Part shown: positions 1-7,515 of the stretch, one piece after another
Layout: each line of letters opens with the position of its first letter
Position numbering within the stretch: the first letter of the stretch is position 1
Assembly (NCBI GenBank): GCA_035934405.1
Contig: DASYXW010000071.1
Coordinates: forward strand, 53,613 to 117,612
From: DASYXW01 sp035934405
Lineage (GTDB): Bacteria; Acidobacteriota; Terriglobia; UBA7540
DNA: 64,000 nt
Reading direction: 5' to 3'
Program-made: the position numbers and the translations under genes
The notes under the pieces: model-generated
What the model was told of the DNA's origin: nothing
Seen by the model: only the letters and a program-made list of their open reading frames with translations
The model's database searches: none

Positions 1-1050
1 ATGACCCAACACATCGCATTCATTCCCGGCGACGGGATCGGCATCGACGTAACCGCGGAGGCGACGAAGGCGCTTGACGCGCTGATCAAGTCGCACGACC
101 TGCCGATCGAATACACCACGTTCGATTGGGGTGCGGACAAGTACCTGCGCGACGGGGTCAGCCTGCCGCCGGACGCGTTCGACATGTTCCGTCGCGACTA
201 TCAGGCCATCTTCATCGGCGCGCTCGGCGACCCGCGCGTTCCCTCGAACCAGCACGCGGCGGACATCCTGCTGGGCATTCGCTTTGGCCTCGACCTTTAC
301 GTGAACCAGCGGCCGGTGAAGCTGCTGGATGCGCGGCTCTGCCCGCTGAAGAATCGCACCGAGCAGGACGTCGATTTCGTCATTTTCCGTGAAAACACGG
401 AAGGCCTGTACGTCGGCATGGGCGGCAACTTTAAGCGCAATACCAGCGACGAAATCGCAATTCAGGAAGATGTGAACACGCGGAAGGGCGTGGAGCGGAT
501 CCTCGTGCATGCTTTCGAGCACGCCGCGAAGCACGGCTTGAAAAAGGTGTGCATGAGCGACAAGGCCAATGCGCTGCCGTTTGGACATGGCTTGTGGCAG
601 CGCACTTTTGCCGACGTTCGCAAGCGGTATCCCCAGTTCGAGTCGTCGCACCTCTACGTCGATACCCTGAACATGGAGATGGTGCGCGACCCGAGCCAGT
701 TTGAGGTGATCGTCACATGCAACATGTTTGGCGACATTCTGAGCGACCTCGGCGCCCAGTTGCAGGGCGGCCTGGGACTCGCGCCCTCGGCGAACATCCA
801 TCCCGGGCAGGTATCCATGTTCGAGACCGTGCACGGTTCGGCGCCGAAAATCGCTGGCAAGAACCTCGCCAACCCCATGGCCGCGATTTTGACTGTTGGG
901 ATGATGCTCGATCATCTCGGTTACGCCGTGCCCGCTGCCCGCGCCGAGAGCGTGGTCCGCGAGGCCCTTCAGAACGGCAAGACCACACAAGACCTCGGCG
1001 GCACTCTGGGAACTCACGAAATCGGCGACTGGATTTGCGCCCGGCTGTAG
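1..1050 (+). CDS. isocitrate/isopropylmalate dehydrogenase family protein
   Basis: 349 aa, the usual length for the NAD(P)-dependent beta-decarboxylating dehydrogenases (LeuB, tartrate, isocitrate and homoisocitrate dehydrogenases), which oxidise and decarboxylate a 2-hydroxyacid in the cytosol using Mg2+. Visible signatures are the N-terminal FIPGDGIG, the RENTEG loop, the Asp-rich metal site in CNMFGDILSDLGA, and the C-terminal ETVHGSAPKIAGK block. The last block carries Lys where NAD-dependent LeuB has a ribose-binding Asp. E. coli NADP-isocitrate dehydrogenase also has Lys there, so the cofactor is uncertain. The substrate-loop sequence NQRPVKLL does not settle the substrate. The ATG is the first base of the window, so an upstream start cannot be excluded. 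It converges on the rhomboid gene. Confidence 0.9.
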   Translation: MTQHIAFIPGDGIGIDVTAEATKALDALIKSHDLPIEYTTFDWGADKYLRDGVSLPPDAFDMFRRDYQAIFIGALGDPRVPSNQHAADILLGIRFGLDLYVNQRPVKLLDARLCPLKNRTEQDVDFVIFRENTEGLYVGMGGNFKRNTSDEIAIQEDVNTRKGVERILVHAFEHAAKHGLKKVCMSDKANALPFGHGLWQRTFADVRKRYPQFESSHLYVDTLNMEMVRDPSQFEVIVTCNMFGDILSDLGAQLQGGLGLAPSANIHPGQVSMFETVHGSAPKIAGKNLANPMAAILTVGMMLDHLGYAVPAARAESVVREALQNGKTTQDLGGTLGTHEIGDWICARL

Positions 1051-1078
1051 CGCTTCAAAGTGAGATGACGGGAGCCCG

Positions 1079-1783
1079 TCAGAGCGCGGGGAGGACCGTC
1101 GTTCGGGAGCGTCGCGGCGCGAGCGCCAGAGCAAGAATCATCCCGGCGACGAAGCCTCCGACGTGGGCCCACCAAGCCACGCCGCCGCCGGTGGCTGATT
1201 CGATGGCGAGCATCTGGTAGCCTTCGAGGAACTGAAGCAAGAACCAGTAGCCGAGTACAAAAACCGCCATCACTTCGAACGTCCAGAAAATCAACGGGAA
1301 GATAGTGATGGTAATCCGCGCGCGGGGAAAGCAGACGAAATAGGCGCCAAGAACGCCGGCGATGGCGCCGCTCGCGCCGATACTGGGAATCCGCGAGCCG
1401 GCGTTGAGAGCGATGTGAAGCAGCGCGCCCGCGAAGCCACTTGCGAAATAGATGAACAGGAATTTGAGGTGCCCGAAGCGGTCTTCGACGCTGCGCCCGA
1501 AGACAAAGAGGAACAGCATGTTGCCGAGCAGATGGAGCCACCCGCCGTGCAGGAACATGGAGGCGACAATCGAAACCACACCACTTTCGAGCGACAGGGC
1601 GGCGAGACCTTGCGGCGTGGTATAGCGGGCCGGGACGATGCCGTAATAAAAGATCAGGCGGTTCAGGTTGGGACCGAATTGCAACTCGATCCAGAAGACG
1701 TACACGTTCGCCGCAATCAATGCCAGGGTTGAGAACCAGAACGTGGTTCGGCGCACGCGGTCGTCGAGGGGTATGGGGACCAT
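1079..1783 (-). CDS. rhomboid-family intramembrane serine protease
   Basis: 234 aa with six or so hydrophobic segments, the size of a minimal bacterial rhomboid. Rhomboids cut transmembrane substrates inside the lipid bilayer using a Ser-His dyad. The nucleophile is Ser138 in GASGAIAG, and the partner is His207 in AHVGGFVAG at the start of the last helix. The oxyanion-site pair H84-x3-N88 lies in the HGGWLHLLGN segment. All catalytic landmarks are present, so it should be active; the substrate is unknown. The stretch between this start and the preceding same-strand gene holds two 104-bp repeat copies. Confidence 0.93.
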   Translation of the reverse strand: MVPIPLDDRVRRTTFWFSTLALIAANVYVFWIELQFGPNLNRLIFYYGIVPARYTTPQGLAALSLESGVVSIVASMFLHGGWLHLLGNMLFLFVFGRSVEDRFGHLKFLFIYFASGFAGALLHIALNAGSRIPSIGASGAIAGVLGAYFVCFPRARITITIFPLIFWTFEVMAVFVLGYWFLLQFLEGYQMLAIESATGGGVAWWAHVGGFVAGMILALALAPRRSRTTVLPAL

Positions 1784-1890
1784 GCCTCAAGCATTGTATC
1801 CTGACCACCGCTGGTCCTGCTTTTGGAAGCTTGGCGCTTGTCAATTTTGGGAGTACTATACGCGACGCAAGAGTAGAAATGCGCAAGAAG

Positions 1891-1994
1891 TCGTGGTGGG
1901 GAAAGGCTTGAAAGTCGCTCCCGGCCGGAGGAGATCAGGAGAACTGTAAGCCTTCCCCGCACCAAGGGCAGGCTCAGAAGCGAGCCCGCCCAAC
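1891..1994. repeat. 104-bp palindromic repeat, copy A
   Basis: First of two consecutive related copies (117 bp start to start). Ends can pair: TGGTGGGGAAAGGCTT near the left matches the reverse complement of AAGCCTTCCCCGCACCA further right. The loop contains the core CCGGCCGGAGGAGATCAGG, and a second small hairpin precedes the end CCCGCCCAAC. Intergenic, downstream of a secreted-protein gene. Confidence 0.8.
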
Positions 1995-2007
1995 CCGCGA
2001 ACTAAAA

Positions 2008-2111
2008 TCGTGGCAGGGGAAGGCTGGAATGTTGCTCCCGGCCGGAGGAGATCAGGAGAAACGCCAGCCCTTTCCCTGCCCGAGGCGAGCCCAGAGGAAA
2101 GCCCGCCCAAC
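2008..2111. repeat. 104-bp palindromic repeat, copy B
   Basis: Second copy of the element at 1891. It has the same core CCGGCCGGAGGAGATCAGG and the same terminal CCCGCCCAAC. The flanking stem has diverged, but in compensating fashion: GGCAGGGGAAGGCTGG pairs with CCAGCCCTTTCCCTGCC. This suggests the structure matters. It ends 8 bp from the stop codon of the adjacent gene. Confidence 0.8.
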
Positions 2112-2119
2112 TGTTCGGA

Positions 2120-2605
2120 CTATTCGTCTTCGCTATTCCCGGGGACCGAATCTCCCGAGTTGGATCCGAACGAGACGGGCATCCCGACCGTGAGAGCCCG
2201 TGGTTCCAGCGGCACGACCGCCGCCGAAGGTGACGAACCGCCGAAGACCAAAGCCTCCGACATTCCCTTGAAGCGAAGCTCAACAATCGAGCGCGATCCG
2301 TCCGGGTTGGCCTCAAGCACCACCGCGTTTTGCCCGTACTTGTTGTGCCGATCCACCCACTTTCCTTCCGCCGTCGCCACCACGTTGTGGCGCTTCTCGA
2401 AGGTCACCGTGGCTTCGGGGCTGTGTGAGACCCACCGGACGTCGTACTCTCCTGCCGGCACCTGTGTCCCGCTGATCGTGGCCGCACTGGTCAGGGTCAA
2501 CCTGCGTATGTCTTTCGAGGTCTTACCGAATGCGATTACGCTCGTCATCACGAAGAAGATGCTGAGCACCGGAGTGAAGCGCTTGAAAAAACCGTGCGTG
2601 TTCAT
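2120..2605 (-). CDS. small secreted protein of unknown function
   Basis: 161 aa. A basic N-terminus and hydrophobic segment (residues 9-26, ending near AFGK) look like a Sec signal peptide. The mature part is rich in beta-type sequence: a segment reading GTQVPAGEYDVRW, then a long charged strand region, then a disordered acidic tail ending NSEDE. A good ribosome site (GAAAGGAG) precedes the ATG. Similar exported proteins of about 150 aa are common in Acidobacteriota, but I recognise no function. Transcribed in the same direction as the rhomboid gene, with the repeat pair between them. Confidence 0.8.
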   Translation of the reverse strand: MNTHGFFKRFTPVLSIFFVMTSVIAFGKTSKDIRRLTLTSAATISGTQVPAGEYDVRWVSHSPEATVTFEKRHNVVATAEGKWVDRHNKYGQNAVVLEANPDGSRSIVELRFKGMSEALVFGGSSPSAAVVPLEPRALTVGMPVSFGSNSGDSVPGNSEDE

Positions 2606-3343
2606 GGATTTTCCTTTCTCCTTTCAGATTCACCGTATTCCAGTGGTGAGCGCCCTCCGGCGGGGACTTAGTCGGACCGATATTGCTTGAACTTTACCCC
2701 AGTTTGTCCGCTCGATTTTTCGCTTGCATTTGAAAAACAGCGGTGTTAAGTATGCGGCGGGGTTAAATGAAAAGCGGCGAGCCCGCTCGGGCTCGTGCTT
2801 CTCCTCGGGATCGCCAGTCGCCCAGGCCGCCAAACCTTCAGCGACTGCGATCCATTTAGCCCCACTCTAAAATTCCCACACCCTTAGACGCAGTGTGAGC
2901 CCAATTCGTTAGTTGCCTCGTACCATCAAAAAGTCAACAAATTGTAAATCGCCGCGCCCTTGCTCTTATTGCGAGCATCGGCCACACTTGCTAAATACGC
3001 TCGGCGCGCCGTGGAAGTTTCAGATTTCTCGACCGGCTTCCGAAACATGTCACGCATCGCGCAACCTTCACACGCCATGTCAACTGTGCAAGCCCCTTGC
3101 CAATGCCGTTCCGTCGCTAACAGTCAGCAAACGCTTATGAACACTGCGATTCCGTTACCTTGCCGGTGTCCGCAAGTGGGATTCTGATGTCCGGCTTCGA
3201 ACACCTCGGACCGTCAGACCGAGGCGCGCGGGCTGCTGTTGATGTAATCGCGCTTGGGTTGCCACCGCAGGAGCGCCGCTTGCGGCGCCCTGGGCAGGGC
3301 AAGCTCCTACCATAGCGACAGGGGCGTAGGCTACCCCATGAGG
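2606..3343. other. 738-bp intergenic region, no convincing gene
   Basis: Holds the upstream region of the secreted-protein gene and the downstream flank of the BON lipoprotein gene. A GAGCCCGCTCGGGCTC hairpin lies near 2780 and a double-hairpin palindrome at 3267. The short plus-strand frames near 2913-3187 have no plausible protein character. The middle of the region (2860-3180) is lower in GC than its surroundings. Confidence 0.6.
3267..3310. repeat. REP-like double-hairpin palindrome R1
   Basis: Outer arms GCAGGAGC and GCTCCTAC pair (one mismatch) around two inner hairpins, GCGCCGCTTGCGGCGC and GCCCTGGGCAGGGC, giving a three-way junction. Same architecture as the elements at 17491 and 41931. 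Lies 33 bp beyond the stop of the BON lipoprotein gene. Confidence 0.65.
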
Positions 3344-4450
3344 CTAGTTCCCTAGGGTGACGGTCACGGGAGCCTTCAGCGTGAAGTCAATCTTGGTTTC
3401 GGACGGGATCTTCACCTGACTGCGCCCGCTCGCCGCCTGCACGCCTGCTCCCGTCCCGGCGCCGGCCCCGGCCCCGATGGCCGCACCCGCGCGTCCGCCG
3501 GCAATGGCCCCGATGATGGCGCCGATGGCCGCGCCGCCCCCCACGGCTTCGGCCGTACGCCGCCCGCGCGACGAGCCGTTCTCGGTGTAGTAGCCGCTCC
3601 GGACATTGTAGGTGGCGCCGTTCGCCGAGATGGAGATGAGCTCAACCTGCAGTTGCGCCGCGCCCTTGAACTTGCCGGAGTCTGAGGCGTTCGCCAGCCG
3701 CACCTGCGCATCGGAACCCTGCGGAAACACGACTTGGTTCCCAACCACGACCGGGGAAACCAGGCTCGCGGCAAACGTCTGCCCCGCCTGGTTCACTTTG
3801 GAATCGATGCCGTCAATCATGCGCACGGTGACCGTGGTGCCCGAAGGCACGGTCGCCGTCGGTGGCGGAGGAGGCGGAGGCGGAGGCGGAGGAGCGGGTT
3901 CTGCGGCCTGTCCGACAACCGGAGCCGGTGCGGTCGGGGCCGGCGCCGGCATGGAAACCGGGCTCGACGCCGGGGCGGTGGAATCGGTCACTTGTGCGGC
4001 AGGCACGGGCCGTCGCGCCGGACGGGCTTGACGGGCTCGCCGTGCGCGTGCGGGCGGAGCGGCCGCAGGCTGCTCGACAGGTTGCGCAGCCTCCGCTGAA
4101 GGCACAGTTGCCGGAAGAGCGACCTGAGTGGGCGCCGAGAGCGTCAATTCGTCCACCACTTGCGTAACGCCGTTCGCCTGGCGCGCCAGACCCTCCGCCG
4201 CAGCCTTTTCCGTGTCGGATGCGACCGTGCCGGTGAGCGTGACCACGCCGTTTTGCGAGTCAACGCGGATGTCGCGCGTCTTGAGGGCGGAATCCTGAAA
4301 GAACCGGGACTGAACGCTCTGGATGATCGCTTGGTCGTCGGGCGCCGAAGCGTGGTTCACCAGGTTGCACGCGCCCAGCATCAATGCGCCGGACAAGGCC
4401 AGCAGGGCCCACAAGGTGAAAACCGCTCCGCGCGGGTTCAGTCTGCTCAT
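3344..4450 (-). CDS. BON-domain lipoprotein with glycine-zipper tail
   Basis: 368 aa. N-terminal signal with lipobox LMLGAC (Cys28) predicts a lipid-anchored envelope protein. Residues about 38-105 form a BON domain (DQAIIQSVQSRF to VVDELTLS), a module in envelope and osmotic-stress proteins that binds phospholipid. Next comes a Pro/Ala-rich linker containing an uninterrupted run of 11 prolines encoded by a GGA/GGC triplet repeat, then a beta-rich domain. A glycine zipper (AIGAIIGAIAGGRAGAAIG) follows near residue 310 and may insert in membrane. The proline run could stall ribosomes without EF-P. The exact role is unknown. Confidence 0.85.
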   Translation of the reverse strand: MSRLNPRGAVFTLWALLALSGALMLGACNLVNHASAPDDQAIIQSVQSRFFQDSALKTRDIRVDSQNGVVTLTGTVASDTEKAAAEGLARQANGVTQVVDELTLSAPTQVALPATVPSAEAAQPVEQPAAAPPARARRARQARPARRPVPAAQVTDSTAPASSPVSMPAPAPTAPAPVVGQAAEPAPPPPPPPPPPPTATVPSGTTVTVRMIDGIDSKVNQAGQTFAASLVSPVVVGNQVVFPQGSDAQVRLANASDSGKFKGAAQLQVELISISANGATYNVRSGYYTENGSSRGRRTAEAVGGGAAIGAIIGAIAGGRAGAAIGAGAGAGTGAGVQAASGRSQVKIPSETKIDFTLKAPVTVTLGN

Positions 4451-5001
4451 GGTTCATTTCCCCAGGTCTTTGGGCCTTCGAGTGCGCAGCCCCCGGCCCT
4501 TTTGAGCGCGCCTGCGGCCCGCTTGCCCCTTTCGTACGGTTGGATTCCCGCCCGCGCCAACGGGATGCCCCTGACGCTCCGAGTCGCGCGGAGCCCGTCC
4601 CGACCGGTCGCCTGTCTGGAATCCGGGGCGTTCCGGCCCCGAAAGCAAATAGAGCTTGTCTAGAGGGGGGCAAAGGAATGCCGAGACGAGATCGCGCAAC
4701 AGGTGAAACCGCAATCGGGGATGACATTTGCAGTCTCACTTTTAGAATCAGTAACATTCCGGCTTCAATTCTTGAGCTGCCGACAGGCTGGCATCCCTTG
4801 GCCTTGCCACGGGCACGCTCTGAGCGCGATGCCTGCCGCCGAGACGGTGGCGTTACTCTGCGCGCCTAATCGTGCGATTAGTTTCGAATGCCCCTCGCCC
4901 GGCCCGCTCCGGCTGGTGAGAGCGCCAGCGGCGGTCCACCCTCTCCCCAAGGGAGAGGGCTAGGGCGACTTGGAATCGGCAGAGGACAGTATTATGTTAC
5001 A
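4451..5001. other. 551-bp intergenic region
   Basis: Contains the promoter side of the BON lipoprotein gene and the downstream side of the VOC gene. Visible structures are a GGGGC/GCCCC stem near 4627 and the perfect palindrome CCCTCTCCCCAAGGGAGAGG at 4939. That palindrome could act as a factor-dependent terminator or a REP element for the VOC gene; it has no T tract. No frame here looks coding. Confidence 0.55.
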
Positions 5002-5796
5002 TCACCAGTCCCGAAGGTGCGTGGCGAGCCACCAAGTGTGCCCGAACGCATCTTTCACGCCGGCGTTGCGGTCGCCATAGGGCTTGTCCTCGGGCGTCTG
5101 TACCGACGTTGCACCGGCTTGCAGGGCGCGCCTGTAAGTTGCGTCCACGTCCTCGACGTATAGGTAAATCGCGGCAGGCATCGGTTGATAGGAACCGCGC
5201 GGCTCGCCCATTTCGACCATGGAATCCCCGATCTGCACTTCGGCGTGCGCCACTCTGCCATCCGCGTCCGTATACCGCGCCACTTCCTTCGCTTCAAAGG
5301 CCTGCTTGAGGAATTCGATCATCTTGCCAGCGCTGCGGGGATGGAGGTACGGCGTGACGCTGCGGAAACCTTCACGGACGACCTGGCCGGAAAGCGGCGT
5401 GGCGAGGTACCACAAATTGCCGTGAGCGTCCTTGAGGCTCGCTCCACGCTCGCCATAGTCGTGATCTGCCGGCGGCGCGATCGGCGTGGCGCCTGCTTCG
5501 ACGGCCCGACGGTACACGGCATCAATGTCGGGCACATAGAAGTGCAGCGCTGCCGGTGTCTCGTCGTAGGGCATGGATGGGGCGCCGTCGATCATCACGA
5601 TCGAGTCGCCAAGCCGGATGTGAGTGTGCAGTCCACCCTTGGCGCTGAAGACCTCCACGCCACCGAACGCCCACTTGACGAAATCGGCAAGCGGGGCGGG
5701 CTGCTTGACAAGAAGGTACGGTGTGACGGTGGGAAAGCCCTCGGGGATGGGACGGGCCTTGGGCGGTTCCGGGGTGGGTTTCGGCGTGCTCGACAT
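5002..5796 (-). CDS. double VOC-domain (glyoxalase/PhnB-like) protein
   Basis: 264 aa from the ATG preceded by GAAAGGAG; the frame is open 30 codons further upstream but without a ribosome site. Two tandem vicinal-oxygen-chelate modules are visible. Each starts with a VTPYL strand (residues about 22 and 147) and ends with a PxDxxYGxR(N) motif (PPADHDYGERGASLKD and PEDKPYGDRNAGVKD). This pattern fits PhnB-like and glyoxalase/bleomycin-resistance proteins, which usually form such a fold by dimerisation. Substrate unknown. Confidence 0.88.
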   Translation of the reverse strand: MSSTPKPTPEPPKARPIPEGFPTVTPYLLVKQPAPLADFVKWAFGGVEVFSAKGGLHTHIRLGDSIVMIDGAPSMPYDETPAALHFYVPDIDAVYRRAVEAGATPIAPPADHDYGERGASLKDAHGNLWYLATPLSGQVVREGFRSVTPYLHPRSAGKMIEFLKQAFEAKEVARYTDADGRVAHAEVQIGDSMVEMGEPRGSYQPMPAAIYLYVEDVDATYRRALQAGATSVQTPEDKPYGDRNAGVKDAFGHTWWLATHLRDW

Positions 5797-5887
5797 GGAT
5801 GCTCTCCTTTCAAGATTGGCCTGCAATCGTGCTTGGAAACTCTCACTGAGCAATGGGCGCAAATCAGCGGCGATACGGCGCGCCAAA

Positions 5888-6298
5888 TTATTTGCCGATG
5901 ACTACAATCTTCTCAATCACGATGGCGTGAGCGCCGCTTCGCTGGTAGACGGCGCCGGTGGCGGAGACTCGCTGCCCGGCGTACTTCATCATGCGCGGGT
6001 TCTCGCCCACGGCCGGCATGGCGCTCGAAATCGGCCAGTAGAGCGTGCCGTCATTGGCCAGGATAACCAGCGGCGACCCCGCCCGGGCGCACTTCAAGGC
6101 GCAATCCTCACCGCGCGGCTTTTGGACGTTGCGGACGAAGGCACAGGCGGAGTCCACGACGTAACCTTCAATCGTCGCTGTCTTCCCGGCTGTCGCCGCC
6201 TGCGCGACCTCGGCGGGGCGGGCGCCGAACGAACCACTGGTCACGACGGCCAGGCCGGTGATCAAGACCGCCGTCCACGCTGCTTTTCGATAGTTCAT
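5888..6298 (-). CDS. small secreted protein of unknown function
   Basis: 136 aa from the ATG preceded by AAAGGAGAAATC. A GTG five codons upstream is in frame but overlaps the ferrochelatase stop and lacks its own ribosome site. The signal peptide spans about residues 5-27. The mature part has paired cysteines (VDSACAF and CALKCARAG) and a beta-type core (GYVVDSACAF, LVILANDGTLYW, VSATGAVYQRSG) resembling small OB-like exported domains. Starts 11 bp after the ferrochelatase stop, so probably co-transcribed with hemH. Function not recognised. Confidence 0.8.
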   Translation of the reverse strand: MNYRKAAWTAVLITGLAVVTSGSFGARPAEVAQAATAGKTATIEGYVVDSACAFVRNVQKPRGEDCALKCARAGSPLVILANDGTLYWPISSAMPAVGENPRMMKYAGQRVSATGAVYQRSGAHAIVIEKIVVIGK

Positions 6299-6309
6299 GA
6301 TTTCTCCTT

Positions 6310-7431
6310 TCACGGTGTCTGTGGGCTATCTTCCAGGGCCTTGCGCACCAGGTCGGCCAGAGCCCGAATGAAGGTGGGTGAGTCGTTGAGGCCGGACATG
6401 GTGGCAAACTCCGGAATGCCGAGCCGATGGGCCAGCCGACGCGCTTCGATGTCAATCTCGTGCAACGTCTCGACGTGGTCGGTAACGAAGGCGATAGGGA
6501 CGACAAGCACGCGGCGCGCCCCTTCGGACGCCAGTTTGTGCAAGGTGGTGTCAAGCGAAGGGGCGAGCCATCGGCCGGGGCCCACGCGGCTCTGATAACA
6601 AAGGGTATGCGGATTCGGCCAACGGCCGCTCTCGCATACCAACCGCACCGTGGCCTCGATGTGCTCCCGGTAGGGGTCGCCAGCCTCAATTGCCTTCATC
6701 GGCACGCCATGAGCGCTGAAGACGAGGTGAACGTCAGCGGAGGGGTCAGGGGTCAGGGGTCGGGGGTCGGGGGTTGGGGCAGGCATCCGGCCATTTACTA
6801 CAGATGTCGCTGCGTGATCCCCGAAACCTTGCAGCCCTTCGTTGATCCGCTCGACCACAGCCTCGATGTACAGAGGGTGATCGTAGAAGTGATGGATTAT
6901 CCGAACCGGCGCGCGGGCGCCATTCAGTTTGGCGTACTGCCGCTGCCACTCATTCAAGCTGCTGCGTGTTGTGGTGGTGGAATACTGGGGGTAAAGGGGC
7001 AGCAGGATCAGTTCGCGGCACCCCTGAGCCCGCCGGATCGCCTCCTCGGTCAGAGGGCGCCAGTAACGCATAGCGACGAAGACCCGGGCGTCGAGTGAGC
7101 GCCGTAACTCCGCTTCGAGCGCCGCGGCCTGCTGCTCGGTCAGCTCGCGAATGGGCGACTTGCCGCCGATTTCGGCGTAGTGCTTCTGCACGTGCCGGGC
7201 GCGCCGCGAAGAGATGAGCCGCGCCAGAGCAGGACGCGCCAGGCGCGCGAAGGGGAAATCAATAATGTCGGGATCGGAGAAGAGATTGAAAAGAAAAGGC
7301 TCGACTGACACGAGTGAGTCCGGGCCGCCGAGCTGAAACAACACCACCCCGAGGGGACGGGTGTCGTTCATTCCGCCCTGCCGGTGCCCGGTCTGGTCGA
7401 ACGCCTCCACGCCTGTACGCTCGCTCGACAT
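6310..7431 (-). CDS. hemH: ferrochelatase
   Basis: Final step of haem synthesis, inserting Fe2+ into protoporphyrin. 373 aa from the first ATG; a second in-frame ATG (7371, MNDTRPLGVVLFQLGG) fits family N-termini better, and neither has a strong ribosome site. Family landmarks are LGGP at the N-terminus, LLPLYPQYS, the catalytic His in VFSAHGVP, and the metal-path Glu in FVTDHVETLHEID. Immediately before the VFSAHG strand the protein carries a Pro/Asp-rich insertion (TPDPRPLTPDPS) encoded by a heptamer tandem array. This is not part of the ferrochelatase core, and its position next to the active-site strand is odd. Confidence 0.95.
   Translation of the reverse strand: MSSERTGVEAFDQTGHRQGGMNDTRPLGVVLFQLGGPDSLVSVEPFLFNLFSDPDIIDFPFARLARPALARLISSRRARHVQKHYAEIGGKSPIRELTEQQAAALEAELRRSLDARVFVAMRYWRPLTEEAIRRAQGCRELILLPLYPQYSTTTTRSSLNEWQRQYAKLNGARAPVRIIHHFYDHPLYIEAVVERINEGLQGFGDHAATSVVNGRMPAPTPDPRPLTPDPSADVHLVFSAHGVPMKAIEAGDPYREHIEATVRLVCESGRWPNPHTLCYQSRVGPGRWLAPSLDTTLHKLASEGARRVLVVPIAFVTDHVETLHEIDIEARRLAHRLGIPEFATMSGLNDSPTFIRALADLVRKALEDSPQTP
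6742..6783. repeat. heptamer tandem array inside hemH
   Basis: Six 7-bp units in exact phase on the plus strand: GGGGTCA twice, GGGGTCG twice, GGGGTTG, then a degenerate GGGCAGG. 42 bp, so the reading frame is kept; the minus strand reads it as a Pro/Asp-rich loop. Confidence 0.9.
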
Positions 7432-7515
7432 TTTAAGCCATGTCGCGGCTGCTGGGAAACAATCTCGGGTACAATGAGTCCGCCGAAAAGCCGGGCCGCG
7501 GCATCCAAATAACTT

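Noticed and set aside
2010..2690. Plus-strand 226-aa frame across the secreted-protein gene
   Set aside because: Runs antisense through a gene with signal peptide and ribosome site and begins in a repeat element.
3862..3895. GGA/GGC triplet run suggesting a microsatellite outside genes
   Set aside because: It encodes the polyproline linker of the BON lipoprotein in frame and is explained by that.
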